64,000 bases of DNA from Trichosporon coremiiforme (lineage: Eukaryota > Basidiomycota > Tremellomycetes > Trichosporonales > Trichosporonaceae): positions 558,001 through 622,000 of the forward strand of contig BCJJ01000006.1 of the NCBI GenBank assembly GCA_039545355.1, given 5' to 3'. The notes beneath the pieces are model-generated. The model saw only the letters and a list, made by a program, of their open reading frames with translations, ran no database searches and was not told the origin of the DNA. Shown here in pieces: positions 51,784 to 63,401 of this stretch. Positions within the stretch are counted from its first letter, which is position 1. Each line of letters begins with the position of its first letter. The translations under genes and the position numbers were made by a program.

Positions 51784-54700
51784 ATGACCACGACCCCCAA
51801 GCCTGGCTCAGCATCCGGCCCTGTTCCATCGTCATCCGTCGGATCCGCTGCTCGGCTCGACCCTCCGCCTCCCCCTCCTTCCTTTTCACCATCGTCCTCT
51901 TCACGGCCATCGGGACCGCCGGAGTCACAGCCGTCGCCTCCGCGCCGTCCCGCCCCGCAACCCGTGCAGGCCGGCGGCCCCTCGTCGTCTTCCTCCTCCT
52001 CCGCGCCCGCATCCCGCCCCTCCCTATCCAACCTCCTCAACACGTCCGCTGACCAAGACACCAGCTTGCGACCGAAGCGTTCGCGCAAGGACAGACCATG
52101 CGACCACTGCCGGCGCTCGAAGCGGAGCTGCTTCATCGCGGTGCGCGGGCAGGCGTGCGCGAACTGTGCCCGTTCCGGACGCGAATGCAGCTTCGTCGCG
52201 CCCCCGCTGATTAGGCATCCGAAGGATGGTGATCAGAGCCCGCTGAATCCGCCCGATTCGCTGCAATCTCCGCACGCGCGCTCCCCGCACCAGTCCAACC
52301 ACCAGGCAAGCCACCAGTCCGCGAGCAGCAGTCTCCAGAGTGGTAGCTCCTCGTCTCTGGGCCTGAACGGTATCGGTAGGGATCCTCGCGACTCGCGCGA
52401 GTCAGTAGGTTCAAGAGATATCCGGGACCGGGAAATCGGGGATATACCCGTAGGTCCCCCCGGTTCGCGCGAGTTGCATGAGCGTGAGCGAGAACAGCGC
52501 GAGCTGGAACTCCGGTATCGCGACGCCGAGCGGGGTAGGGAGAAGGAACGCGAGCGCGACCGAGACGCGCGTGAGCGCGAACAGCGCGACCGGAGAGATT
52601 ACTTCCACCCCGGCCATGGCTCTCACGGCAGTCTCGGCGGCCACTCAGCTCACGGATACATGCACTCGTCGCACTCGCTTGGCAGTCCCCGGAGTTCCGC
52701 GGGGGACAGCAGGCACGGTCCGAGCCCCATGGTCAGCCCGCAGCTTAACTTTTACCCGCCCTCGACGGCACGGAGTCGCTCACGCGATGCGCGAGATGCG
52801 CCCCCCGCCCCCGGACCGAGACCGTCGGGGCCAGCGGCGGACGGGTGGATCGCCGACCGCAGCTTGTCGTTCACTGCTACGCGACCGGCTCCGCCGGGGG
52901 CGAGTGTGCTTTCGTTTCTGGATAGCCTGGACGATGCGGCGATCGGCGCCCCAAAGGTGAGCCATACCGAAGTCGTTGTGGCTGACTGGAAGGACGGAGA
53001 CGGGTACACCTCGCTCGATATGGATGTCACGGACGAGGAGGAGAGTCATTACCTCGGTACGTTTCAGCGAGCGAAGCGAGCTGCTTGTTCTCTGCATCGC
53101 TTGACCGCGAAGCAGAGTAACGAGCACAGCGAGAGCGCACAGCGGCGCCTGGCGGCGCGGCCGACGAAACCCATGCTGACCTTAAGGCTCCGGCGCCGTC
53201 GCCCAACTCGCCAGCGTCACGCTGGGCTCGCTCGGCGGGCGCCTGCAGGGCCCTTCAGAGGAACAAACCCTCGAGTACAGACAAGTCGCGGACCCGCGGT
53301 ATCCGGCGTACTTTCTCAAGAACCCGAGTAAAGTTTACGGACACTCGAATGCGGCCTACCTCGCTGAGAAGACGTATGCTGAGGTCGCGAGGCAGATCTC
53401 GCACGGAGACCCGAACATGCCTGAGAAATTAATTCAGCAGTGAGTAGCGACGCCGCGAGGCCCCCAGGGTCGAGAGGGCCGATAGGTCGACAGCGGCGAG
53501 CGCCGAGAAGATGTGCGCAACGCGCTTCACGCTCCGCTCCCAGTCTTGGGCGCTCGCCGCTCCGCGCAGAGCCCTGTGAACTTTACTGACCCCAGTTTCC
53601 TCACGCGCACGCTGCCGTACCTCCCGATCGTGAACCGGGCGCGTTTCGAAGCCTCGCTGCACGGGTGGAAGGACGGGGGCACCTTTCCGGCGGCGCTGCT
53701 TGTCGGCATCTTCGCGCACTCTGCCGTGTACGAGCCCTCCCTCGCAAAGCACTACAAGGACCTCTGGTCGACAGTCCTCCACATGGCCGACAACGAGTAC
53801 CGGCAAGCGCGGCTGCAGACGATCCAGCTCGAGATCCTCTGTTTCTCCGGCTGGCCCGTGCACTGGGCGGGCGGGAACCATATTGGCATCTGTCGGGCTA
53901 TTGGGGCCATGCAGCTGATCGGTTTGCACCGGGACTGTTCGCGATGGAAACTTCCCAGGTGGGAAAGGAGCTTGAGAAAGAGGCTCTGGTGGACGCTCTA
54001 TCTCCATGACAAGTGGAACGCGTACACGTATGGCCGGCCTGTAAACATTGCCATCGCCGACGCCTCGATTCCGCCAGTCACGTTTGAGGATGACGACTCG
54101 GCGACGCCCGAGGGCCGCGCCGAATTCGCGGTCTTCATCGCGTCGACTAGGCTCGCCGCCGTGCTCGAGAGTTTGATGCCGCTGTTGTTGGAGAGGCAGG
54201 GTATCTGCCGCGCTTTGTCTGATCGGACAGTCATGCGGCACGCGGCTACAGAGCTCGAGAGCGTGTATCGCGACCTGCCCTCGGACCTTATCTTCGACCG
54301 CAATTCGCGCTACCCGCCTCGTCCGGGTGTGAGGGCGCTGCAGCTGTCCCACATCGGGCTCGAGATCCTCATCTGCCGCTTGGGCCTGGACCAGGACGAG
54401 TTCACGACTCTCGGGTCTCTCATACAAAGCTCAAGACACGCGCTCCGCATCGTCGACAGCCTCGTTGCGTTCTTAGAAGCTTTGACTGATGCCGACTACC
54501 ATGCGCCATGGAACCCGTGGTCGCCCGCACAGACGACCAACGCGGCAGCGCTTTTGCTCCGCCAAGCCCTGAAAATCCATCAATACGAAGCCAAGTCCTC
54601 CGACTCGCGCGAGCGTGACCGCGATGAACATGGTCGCGTGCGGGCGATCGCCGAGATCGTGGACGCGTTGGCAAGACTCATTGTCTTGGTCCAGGGCCAT

Positions 54701-54925
54701 CATGCGCGAGGTTGGGAAGTCGCCGGAAGCAGTATTGGCAAGATTGCGGGCTTAGTACGGAGCAACATTGCGAGCTCTGTGCCGGGTATCCAGAGCGCGC
54801 AGGTGCTGCTCGACAACACTCCCGGACTCGGGGCCGGAGAGTGGCCGAACGACCCCACGCTCGGAGATCAGGATATTCTGGCTGTGTTTGAGTGGCTCCA
54901 CAGCGACATGGGGGCGGTGTTCTGA
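51784..54925 (+). CDS. Zn2Cys6 (Gal4-type) fungal transcription factor
   Basis: Exons 51784-53056, 53187-53439 and 53596-54925 join in phase to 951 aa. The first intron (130 nt) was placed with the acceptor at 53185-53186, preceded by CTGAC, because it alone restores GSGAVAQLASVTLGSLGGRL in frame. The binuclear zinc cluster has cysteines at 106, 109, 116, 125, 128 and 135, spacing C-x2-C-x6-C-x8-C-x2-C-x6-C, after a basic KRSRKDR segment. A Ser/Pro-rich, then Arg/Glu-rich coiled-coil-like region (residues about 230-275) follows. The C-terminal half is the fungal-specific transcription factor domain (FLTRTLPYLPIVNRARFEAS, LLVGIFAHSA, GICRAIGAMQLIGLHRDCSR-WKLPRWERSLRKRLWW). Target genes cannot be inferred. 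The leader is C-rich and long. Confidence 0.88.
53067..53081 (+). other. GAGCGNAGCGAG motif in the first intron of the Zn2Cys6 gene
   Basis: GCGAGCGAAGCGAGC, sense orientation, 10 nt after the 5' splice site of a 130-nt intron that is longer than the local norm. The motif, plus flanking sequence resembling the other copies, may be an insertion that lengthened the intron (inference). Confidence 0.45.
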
Positions 54926-56010
54926 GCGGCGGGGCGAAAGCGAGGTTGCGTCCCCGACATTACGCCCAACGCAGAAAAATATTCTCGACACGAAGTCCAT
55001 TCATTTCTCGCTGTTATTCATGGAGAAACCGACAGAGAAGGATAGGCGATCAGACAGACAGGAGGAGAACGAAACGACCGTACCGAAGAGTGGAGTGGAG
55101 AAGAGAGCAAGGAGAGAGAAGGGGAGAGAAGGAGAATACAGCCGACACGCAGTTCAACACGACCGTACCCGGCCAAATCATCAATTTTGGGTTCAACTTT
55201 ACGCCAACATTCATCTGTAGTGTTTTCTCACGTGTTTCACTGTTCTCGTTGTAACACTTAGGCCATGTCTTTGTCAACATTACGAGCGCGGCGAGCGGCA
55301 GCGAGCCCGTGAGCCCGCGAGGCAGCACTGGGGCCGGAGCGGGACTTGGGAAGGAAGTGGGAACGCTTGAGGATTTGGGAGCAGGAAGGTGAATGCCAGC
55401 GAGGTCAGTTCACTGACATATTCTAACTAGCTCAAAAGTACGTGCCGGGAAGAGCAGCGGTGCGATATCGCTCCAGGAAAAGTCAGCAAGCATCAAGTGG
55501 AGAACGCAATGTGGCATCCAAGCAAGTGGCACAGACTGCGTGCCCGAGTCAGACCCGAAGTCTCGGGCTCATCACATGGCTGCGCTCGGTAGCAATTGTC
55601 CCAGCCCTGTGGGGTATGGCTGACGTGAGTGCCTCCGACGCAGTGGAGAAGCTGATGTCAGTGGAGAAGCTGACGCCAGTGGCCCAAGGACCAATGTCAG
55701 GTCTGGGCTCCGGGATGGGATATGGCGGAATGCCCGAGCTTAGACCTTCATCACCGAGGTGGCTTGGTGACACGGGGGACTGTTGGCGAGGACAGGGAGG
55801 GCCCGCGCGAAACGGGAACCGGGAGCTTCTTGCGGACTACCAGTGTTGATCGCCGGCGTGGAGGTCGGTGTGGATGTCGCTATGGACCAGGCAGATGGAA
55901 CTCCGTCGACCACGTTCAGCAATGGAGGCAGCATGACTCGAAACCAACTTGAGAATCTGCAGCGACTGGATGTCTTCACAAGCGGAGCTGCACTGATGGC
56001 GAAGGAACAG
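54926..56010. other. 3' flank of the Zn2Cys6 gene and gene-free sequence
   Basis: A GA-rich tract at 55030-55130 is probably 3' UTR. A GAGCG-rich stretch at 55283-55306 resembles the 3'-flank motif. No gene recognised. Confidence 0.4.
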
Positions 56011-56050
56011 AGGGAACAACAGGGAACAACAGGGAACAACAGGGAACAAC
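56011..56050. repeat. 10-bp tandem array (AGGGAACAAC)4
   Basis: Four perfect decamers with degenerate half units on each side. In the same register the unit is GGGAACAACA, one substitution away from GGGGACAACA at 49871-49950. Both arrays are followed 60-85 bp later by a GTGGG...CCACAAAC block, which hints at duplicated context. Confidence 0.85.
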
Positions 56051-56710
56051 AGGAAACAGGAGGGACGGAGTGGCAACATGTGAGAGTGGGTCGCCACAAA
56101 CGAGCACCAAGCGAACACCATTGATGACGGAAGAGAAGGAATGCTTCCGATTCAGAATTAGGCAGTGAGCGCCGAGTGCCAGGCACTCACCACCCTTCGG
56201 GGACGAGCGCTGAGAGATAGACATAGGTCGCGTGAGCATCGATCGGCGACGACCGCTGCAACTGTCGGGGGACGGTCATGGCGCGACTCGGAGCGGCGAA
56301 GTCCGCCCCAGACTGACGATGGCGTGAGATACTGACGACTTCCGGTCTGTGTCCGGGACGTCTGGTCCTATTGACAAGCGACGATCCGCTTGCTGACCTG
56401 TTCTGTCGGTCTGGCAATAACGAGTGACAGGCTACTCTCGAACGACTCAATCCAGCCTCGGCAAGGCGTCTGTCACTACGAGTGTTGAGTTCTGGCTCTG
56501 GGGTCCGCGGGCACTGGCAGGGCTTTGATCAAGTGCCGCCGCAAGTACCGCTGACGGCCGCGACGGATGATCAAGAGTGACAACCCAGCTCACTGCTTCA
56601 GGTTGCGGGCGTGAGGTTCACTGACGGGTACTCCGACAGCGGGTAGTCTGGACGTTGACATCTTCCGATGATGATTCCCGAAACGGGGTTCGAGCAGGTG
56701 GGCAAGAAGC
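56051..56710. other. Gene-free spacer
   Basis: Between the decamer array and the degenerate long-period array. Nothing recognisable. Confidence 0.35.
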
Positions 56711-58070
56711 GTTGACGCCGGCATCTCGTTCGGCTCGGGCAGTTCAATTGCGGCCCTTGCTGACGACCTCCGAAACGGCCGCCAGCTGGTGTGTGAGGGC
56801 CCTTGCTGGCGGCATCTCGTTCGGCACGGGGAAACCATCCGACACCCCTGATGATAACACCCGACACTGGACGTGGGCAAGTGTGGGAGACACCGAGTCG
56901 GCGGTATCTCTCTTCGTGATGATGCGGAACGGGAACAGGAGCTGGTTTCTGAAGACTATTGCCGGAGGCCGCTCCTCCAGCAGGCGGGGTCCATTCCGCG
57001 CCCCTCCGTGAGAACCCCGGGCGGGAAGGCGAACTGCCCTACTGAGTGAAGGAACTTGCCGAACTTGCCGCCGGCAACTCGCCGGGAACCTGTGCTTTCC
57101 AATGACGATCACGGTCCGGAACGCCAGTCAGTGGTCGAGAGACGTTACCGCAGGCAACTCCTTGGCACCTGCGTCCTTCAATCATAGACCCCGACCCGGA
57201 ACGCTAGTTAGTGAGTGGGAGACGTTGCCCGCAGCATTCTCATCCGGCACGGGGAGTTGGCCGGTCGGAGAGCACTGGCATTACAAGCGGCGACCACGCC
57301 GCACCGACCACCGTGCCGGACTGTCTTGGTGCGGCAGCATGTCTGCGATAACGAGCCCCCTATCACAATCGCACTGGAGACGGCGTTGCCGCCGGCATTC
57401 TCTTCGTAACGGCGAGTGTGGCCGTCGGAACAGGGCTCGAACAGTATGATGTCGGGGCAAACGGCGTCCATGAGAAGTGCCGAGCGCAGATCTTGTCAGC
57501 AGGCACCCTATCGCAGTGCGCCAAGAGGGCATTGAGCGTGCCGTTGCCGCCGGCATCGCCCCGGCGCGGCCACCTGAAGCGGCTCTGGACGATTGCCACA
57601 AGGGAGAAATAGCGCAGATCGGGGTGAACGCCGTCCGGCAGAGAGGCGGCAGAGGCGGCAGCGAACGACTGATAACGACATGATCTGCCTAGTCTAGGTC
57701 GACATCGCCGTTACCGCCGGCAACGCCTCCTCGCGGTGACCTGTGGTTGGTCTGCCAGCACAAAAGACAGCGCATGCCGGGGCAAACGGCGTCTGTGAGA
57801 CATGTTGCTTTGAGACTAAGATAACGAGCGCCTATCACTGCGAGCGAAGGTGATGCTGACAACGCAGTTGCCGGCGGCAACGTCGCACCGTTGTCAGACA
57901 TCCAATGGAGAGCTCACGTTGTCTTGTCAACAATACCGGGGACATCGGCGTCGACACATCAGGTCGCTGCAAACGGCGCGGCGAAAATCAGATGGTATTG
58001 GTGGAACGGTGGTCTCCGCCCCGGCACGCGTCCGGCAGCGGTGGTCGCGATAAGAAACTTTCCTATCACA
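56711..58070. repeat. Highly diverged tandem array, about 80- then about 160-bp spacing
   Basis: A core of the form GTTGCCGCCGGCA recurs near 56711, 56803, 56894, 56958, 57065, 57143, 57223, 57385, 57543, 57710 and 57868. The last five are 162, 158, 167 and 158 bp apart; the earlier ones are mostly about 80-105. A second landmark, GGGGCAAACGGCGTC, recurs at 57453, 57620 (variant), 57779 and about 57966. A third, CCTATCRC, recurs near 57359, 57507, 57830 and 58060. The order of landmarks is the same in successive units. The period is not a multiple of three and the frames are broken, so I read it as an old non-coding satellite-like array. Confidence 0.6.
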
Positions 58071-58628
58071 TGGCACGCCAAGCTTTCCTAGCGTCCACAT
58101 GGACCCAGCTGACAAACCATCCCTTGGCCGCAGACGTCGCCGTGCCGCCATGCCGGCGGGTGCGGCGATGAATGCGGCATCGAGCTGGTGGATGATCCAG
58201 GGCGCTCTCGCCCACTCATCCGGCGAGCGTCCCGGCGATACCACGAGTTCAAGCCCAATGATCAACATCCCGGGCCGGACAAACACATCAGTTGGGAGCG
58301 CACGAGCCGGCGGTAGCTCGAGCGGCGCATGCTTCCCGATGAGGGACAGGTGCGATCGGACTTGCAAGATAAGGCGGTTGCATGTGATTCGCCACTGAGG
58401 CTGGAACATGGCAAGTTCCGGCGGCAGGTGGGTTCGCTCCTGACCAGAATTTCGCTGGCCAACTGACCGACCGTCAGTCACCGCGGCCATCGCCGCGGAC
58501 CTCGCTCACGAGTTGGAACCACGTGAGCGCAGGCGCGAGTGCGAACGCGACTGTCTTCTGAGAGATTTGGGATGACCGTGAGGTTCATCTGAAGATTGTC
58601 GCCAGTCGCGGGCGGCTCGCACTTCTCC

Positions 58629-59085
58629 ATGAGTGCGAGTGCGAGTGGAGTGTCCGGGGCCGAGCTTTGCTGCACTTCGGATTTGCCCTCCGCAACTCGG
58701 GGCTCTCCGCCTCCAGAAAGGCTCCAGTCCGCCCGTCGTTCTCTCCGTGGATCTCCACTTGACCTCAGATCCCCATCCCTCTTCCCCTTCATCTCCTCCT
58801 CCAGTCCGATCTGGCAAAAAGGATAAAGAAACTGATGCGAAACCGTCACGGAGAAACCAACCTCACGAAGATCGCGAAGTCCAGATAGATCTGCCCCGGT
58901 CGGCCGCCGAGCAAGCCTGTCGCAGCCTCAGTGGAGTCTCCATGCGGGGCTCGCGTGTGCTCTCTACGAATGAGATACCGCCGGAGCAGCACACCCGCTG
59001 TAGCCGCGGAGTTTCGCCGATGTTCAAGGTCGACGAGAAGGCCGACGAGGAGAAATACAAACAATCTCCTACCACCGACCAGTGA
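58629..59085 (+). CDS. Doubtful small gene, possibly two exons
   Basis: From an ATG at 58629 a frame reads MSASASGVSGAELCCTSDLP and stays protein-like for about 30 codons. Downstream, in another frame, 58790-59085 encodes a charged segment with good codon choice (VRSGKKDKETDAKPSRR, EVQIDLPRSAAEQACRSLSG, FKVDEKADEEKYKQ) to a TGA. A 35-nt GT-AG intron near 58731-58765 with a TTGAC branch site would join them in phase, but its donor (GTCGTT) is weak. A minus-strand frame overlaps and cannot be fully excluded. No domain recognised. It may be a real orphan gene or a relic. Confidence 0.3.
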
Positions 59086-61606
59086 GGTGCCGCCAGCTCT
59101 ACCTTTCCAGGACCAGGTAAGGGCAGTCTACGGGTGGCAGATAGCAGAAACTGCAGCTGAGTGGAGGCAAAGAGACGTGCGGGCAGACGCGGCCTGAAGT
59201 AGGGGTCGAGGAGGCGTTGAGGGTCGAGGGCGAGGCGGACGCCAGCTCGGCGCCGGTTCGGCGCCTCGCAAGTTTTTGAACGTTTTGGGACACTTGCACA
59301 CGTCTTGTCAAGCCTCATCTGGCCAGATTAAGCAACAGGGTCAGGCTGATAGGCTGGAGTTGTCCAACCTGACCAAGCCCTCCGTAGTACCTGCATCAGG
59401 CGCCGGGGAGGCGCACACGCTGGCTGACGCTGGCGCCCAGTGCTGCCGGTCGACCCGACGGCGTGCGCCGAATTCTCCTTGGTCATTCGTGGCCACTGCC
59501 TTGCCGATGGCTGCGCGTTTGCCACCGCTCACACGACCAGTGATCTCCGCCGCGGGCGGGTTGCGGGTCTGCGAGATCTGAATAAACAGTGGCCGAGTGG
59601 AGGCTGGTGCACGCGTTCGCCTGGGCGGGTGAAGAGTGGGAGACGCAGGGGGGGCGGGGGGCGGAGAGGTCACCGACGTCAGATCGGTCGCGTGTTCCGC
59701 CCGTGTTCGTGGTATGAGAGAAGCGACTCCAGACGTCAGACTGAAAGGCACGGTGTTAGCACGTTGCATACCGCTGCTCCACGCTGCCGTTGATTCCTGC
59801 AAGAGGATGACATTCAGTGGATGTGCTTGAGCAAGAACAGGGGGGTTACATCTTTCCCCAGTTTCTTCAACAGCAAGTGGGGAGGAGCTTAAGCCGACAG
59901 CAGTGTGGGGCTCATTATTAAGGCCCGGCCGCCGTCGCGCCTCTGAACGCCCACGGGAACGCCAACGCCTGGCGGCTAACGCTTACGGACGGAGCTACGC
60001 CAGCAACGGCGATTTCGAAGACGGGGATCGTCGTGTCGAATGGTTGCTGGTTCCAGGCGACGAGGAAATTAGAGTTTATCCGACGGCAGCAAAAGCAGCG
60101 TACCAGACGAGAGAGAACTACTGTCAAAGACAAAGACAACGGCGAACTGGTAACGGCAACTTTTCGAATCTGACCTCAGCATCAGGGCCACATCTCAGGG
60201 TTCAGCGGCTACCACCCTCCCCAAAGCATCGAGGTATTGGCCACGGCCGTGCTTCTCGAGCGCATTTGCGATGCCTGGTTTGCATGCATGCTTTGAAGGC
60301 CGCACGATCGCGCAGCAAGAGGACCGAGAAAACGGATGCAAGATGCAAGTGACCAGTGCGTTAGTAGACAGCGGTCAGGTGGAGCAGAACGGGCCGAGGT
60401 CATGATGCATCGTTGCTCCATAATTCAGGCGTGCCTGGTCACTCGAAACGATCGTCATGGACCCACTGCGCTGAGCAGATGACCACCGTAGAAGCTATTT
60501 TAGCCGGAATGGCCGCTCTCGGCGGGACACATGCCACTGTGGCGCATCTTGGGACTGCCGACTGGAAAAATTTCCTTCGCCGCAAGTTGTGGCCAAGACT
60601 CCGCTCATGCGGCCAAGCCACAGGGCGAGAGTGTCAGCTGGGTCCAGCTGATGCGTCAGCCGTGCGCCAGTTGGTTCTGCACGTCCTCGACTAATCAGCG
60701 CGCGTGCTCAGCGTTGCAAGATCCGAACGAGTGGATACGAGTCTCGCAGGACTGTTCAGGGAGAACAGGGAGAGCTGGAAGGACAGGGTGAGCGCAGAAC
60801 CCAGGGGCCAAGTGGGGCCACGTGAGCCCGCACACCGTCTGTGCCGTGCGCTTGCCGTCTCTGGGCTTCTGCCTGGGGGAACCGGCGGCAACTGCGGCCA
60901 AGCCAGGCTACCCAGGTCTCCGTTTATTTCCACTTGCTAAGCAGCGCCGTGTCAAGCGCGTCCGAATCGAATTCAAGCCCCCTCGGTACCCCCGTATGAC
61001 AGCATCGGCAGCTCCTGCAATCCCCCCGCTCCAGGGCAATCCCGGGGGGCGGACCTCACTCACTAAGCAGCTCGTTGTCACTGTTCCTGCACCTCAATAC
61101 CAAATACCTCCCCCGGTCCTGGGCTCCCAGAGGTCAAATCGAAATTTGGCCGAGCTGCAGCTGCTCCTCCAGTGACGGTAACTACCGAAAGTGGGGAATG
61201 GCGCTCGGATTGGAGGCACTGCGACACACCACACCCGGACACAGAAAAATTGCCCAAACCCGCCCACAGCAACGGTCCCCGCCCCCGCGGAGAACCGCTC
61301 GCGTCTTCGCTCCGCCGCGCCCCATTGGCCCAACCGCCGCGGCCCTGGTCACTGGCCCAAGGACGAGGCCGGGGAGCCCGAGGTGCCAGATCCAGACAGA
61401 AGAAAATCGACGCTAGCTGTCACCGAAGCCTGATTGCCTTTTAGTTCGAGCTCGCTCGTCTCTCTTTCGTTCTTCCCATCTTGTTTTGTGTCTTTGATCT
61501 GCTTGCTCACACACACTCGCTCATTTGCATCGACACTCGACCGACACAACAACACAACACTTCACTAAACTCTCCCCGCCGAACCCCAGTAACCCTTCCT
61601 TTCATC
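59086..61606. other. Gene-free region and promoter of the amino-acid transporter
   Basis: No supported gene in 2.5 kb. The last 170 bp form a CA/CT-rich leader (ACACAACAACACAAC-type) typical of fungal 5' UTRs. Confidence 0.45.
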
Positions 61607-63401
61607 ATGGGCCCCGACGTCGAGAGCGTCCCGATGGAGAAGAAGATCTCGGTCACAGACACCGAGTGCTCGCACCCCGCCAGCTCGCAGTACCCGCACG
61701 AGGAGGTTGGCTCGCACTTCTCCAAGGAGGTCGGCAACACTCGTCTCGAGGTCGTCCTCGAGGACACGTTCGAGGAGGATGCGTTCTCGCGTCAGAAGGA
61801 CCTCAAGACGGACGGTGACTACCTCGACTTCCGTACGATGGGCTGGTTCAAGGCTGGTCTGATCGCCACTGCCGAGGTGAGTATCCCGAGACTGCATCAA
61901 ATCAGCCTCATGCACATGGGGCCGCCTTAGCTCCCCGCGCTTCCCACACTTGAGTTTTTGCAGTTTTTGCAGCTGTCTCGGCGAGGCACTTCCGGGTGCT
62001 ATTTTTGCGTTTGGAGCGCTCAGCAGACGGTCAGCTGCCATACCCATACCCCCGGGTGACAGCGGCGGTAACTGGGTGGCTGCGGGCTGTTTGGCCGAGG
62101 CAAGAGGCTGAAAACCATGACGCGGGCCGTCTAAACTCCGGAGAAACATTGCTGATACCCCCCCTCAGAACATTGCCATCGGTATCCTCTCGTTCCCCTC
62201 GATCTTCATGCGTCTCGGCATGGTCGGCGGTGTCATCACCACCGTCGGCCTCGGTATTCTCGCGTACATCATGTGCTGGATCCAGTGCGACTTCAAGCTG
62301 CGCCACATGGGTGTCATGCACTTCGGTGATGCCGGCGGTGTCATGTTCGGCAAGTGGGGTGCTCGCATCTTCGGCTGGGGCATGGTCATGAAGTCGATGG
62401 GTCTTGCCGGCTCGCACATTCTCGGTGGCCAGACGGCGATCAGCTCGATCTCGGATCACGCGATCTGTCTCGTCTGGTTCGGCTTCTTCATGTTCATCGC
62501 GTCGGTTGTCCTCTCGTACGACCGCGAGTGGCACAAGATGTGGTGGATGTGCTTCGTCTCGCTCGCGTGCATCTTCACCGCGTCCATCCTTACTATGGCT
62601 GCTACCGGACACCAGAACCCGAACATCCTCACCAAGGGTGGCGCGCCCATCCAGTGGTACGCCTTCGTCCAGGAGCCGACCCTCATGGATGTCGTCGGAG
62701 CGTTCACCAACATTCTCTTCGGCTACGGCGGCAACATGGCGTGCTTCTCGTTCATGTCTGAGATGCGCAAGCCCAACGACTTCAAGAAGTCCTTCGCCAT
62801 GTCCCAGATCATCGTGTGCTGCTCGTACCTCATTGTCGGCGGTGTCATCTACTCGTACGGTGGCCAGTACACCACCTCGCCTGCTTTGACCATGGGCTCG
62901 CACACCGTCCGCATCATTGCCTACTCGTTCGCGCTCGTCACGATCCTCGTCTCCGGTGTCCTCGGCGCCAACGTCGGTGCCAAGTACATGTACATCAACA
63001 CGCTGCGTAACTCGCACCTCCTGACCTCCAAGTCGTGGAAGGCGTGGGGCATCTGGATGCTCATGGTCGTCATCATGTGGGTCATCGGCTTCATCGTCGC
63101 CGAGCTCATCCCCTTCTTCAACGCGCTCCTCACCATCATTTCGGCCCTGTTCTCCGTCTGGTTCATCTGCGGTGCTGCCGGCATGCTCTTCATCTATGAC
63201 AACCTCCCCGCCCTCGCCAATTACGCCAAGGACCCCAAGCCCCGCAGCATGAAGGGCTTCAAGAAGAAGTTCTTCCTCGCCTGCTCCATTCTCTCCCTCA
63301 TCATCTCGTTCGCCATGACCCCCCTCGGTCTCTACTCGGCAATCCAGACCATCATTGACGGATACCGCAAGGGTTCCTTCGACCACCCTTTCGCCTGCTA
63401 A
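61607..63401 (+). CDS. Amino-acid transporter, AAAP family (Aa_trans domain)
   Basis: Exons 61607-61876 and 62169-63401 join to 500 aa. The 292-nt intron lies inside the first membrane segment (GLIATAE|NIAIGILSFPSIF), splitting the family's conserved helix that carries the IGxG/ILSFP motif. The N-terminal 80 aa are acidic and cytosolic. About ten further membrane spans follow, for example GVITTVGLGILAYIMCW, WFGFFMFIASVVLSY, GAFTNILFGYGGNMACFSFM and IIVCCSYLIVGGVIYSYGG, and the C-terminal tail is short. FGYGGNMACFSFMSEMRKP is the segment typical of fungal neutral amino-acid permeases related to Neurospora Mtr. Likely a proton-coupled importer at the plasma membrane; substrate unknown. Confidence 0.9.
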
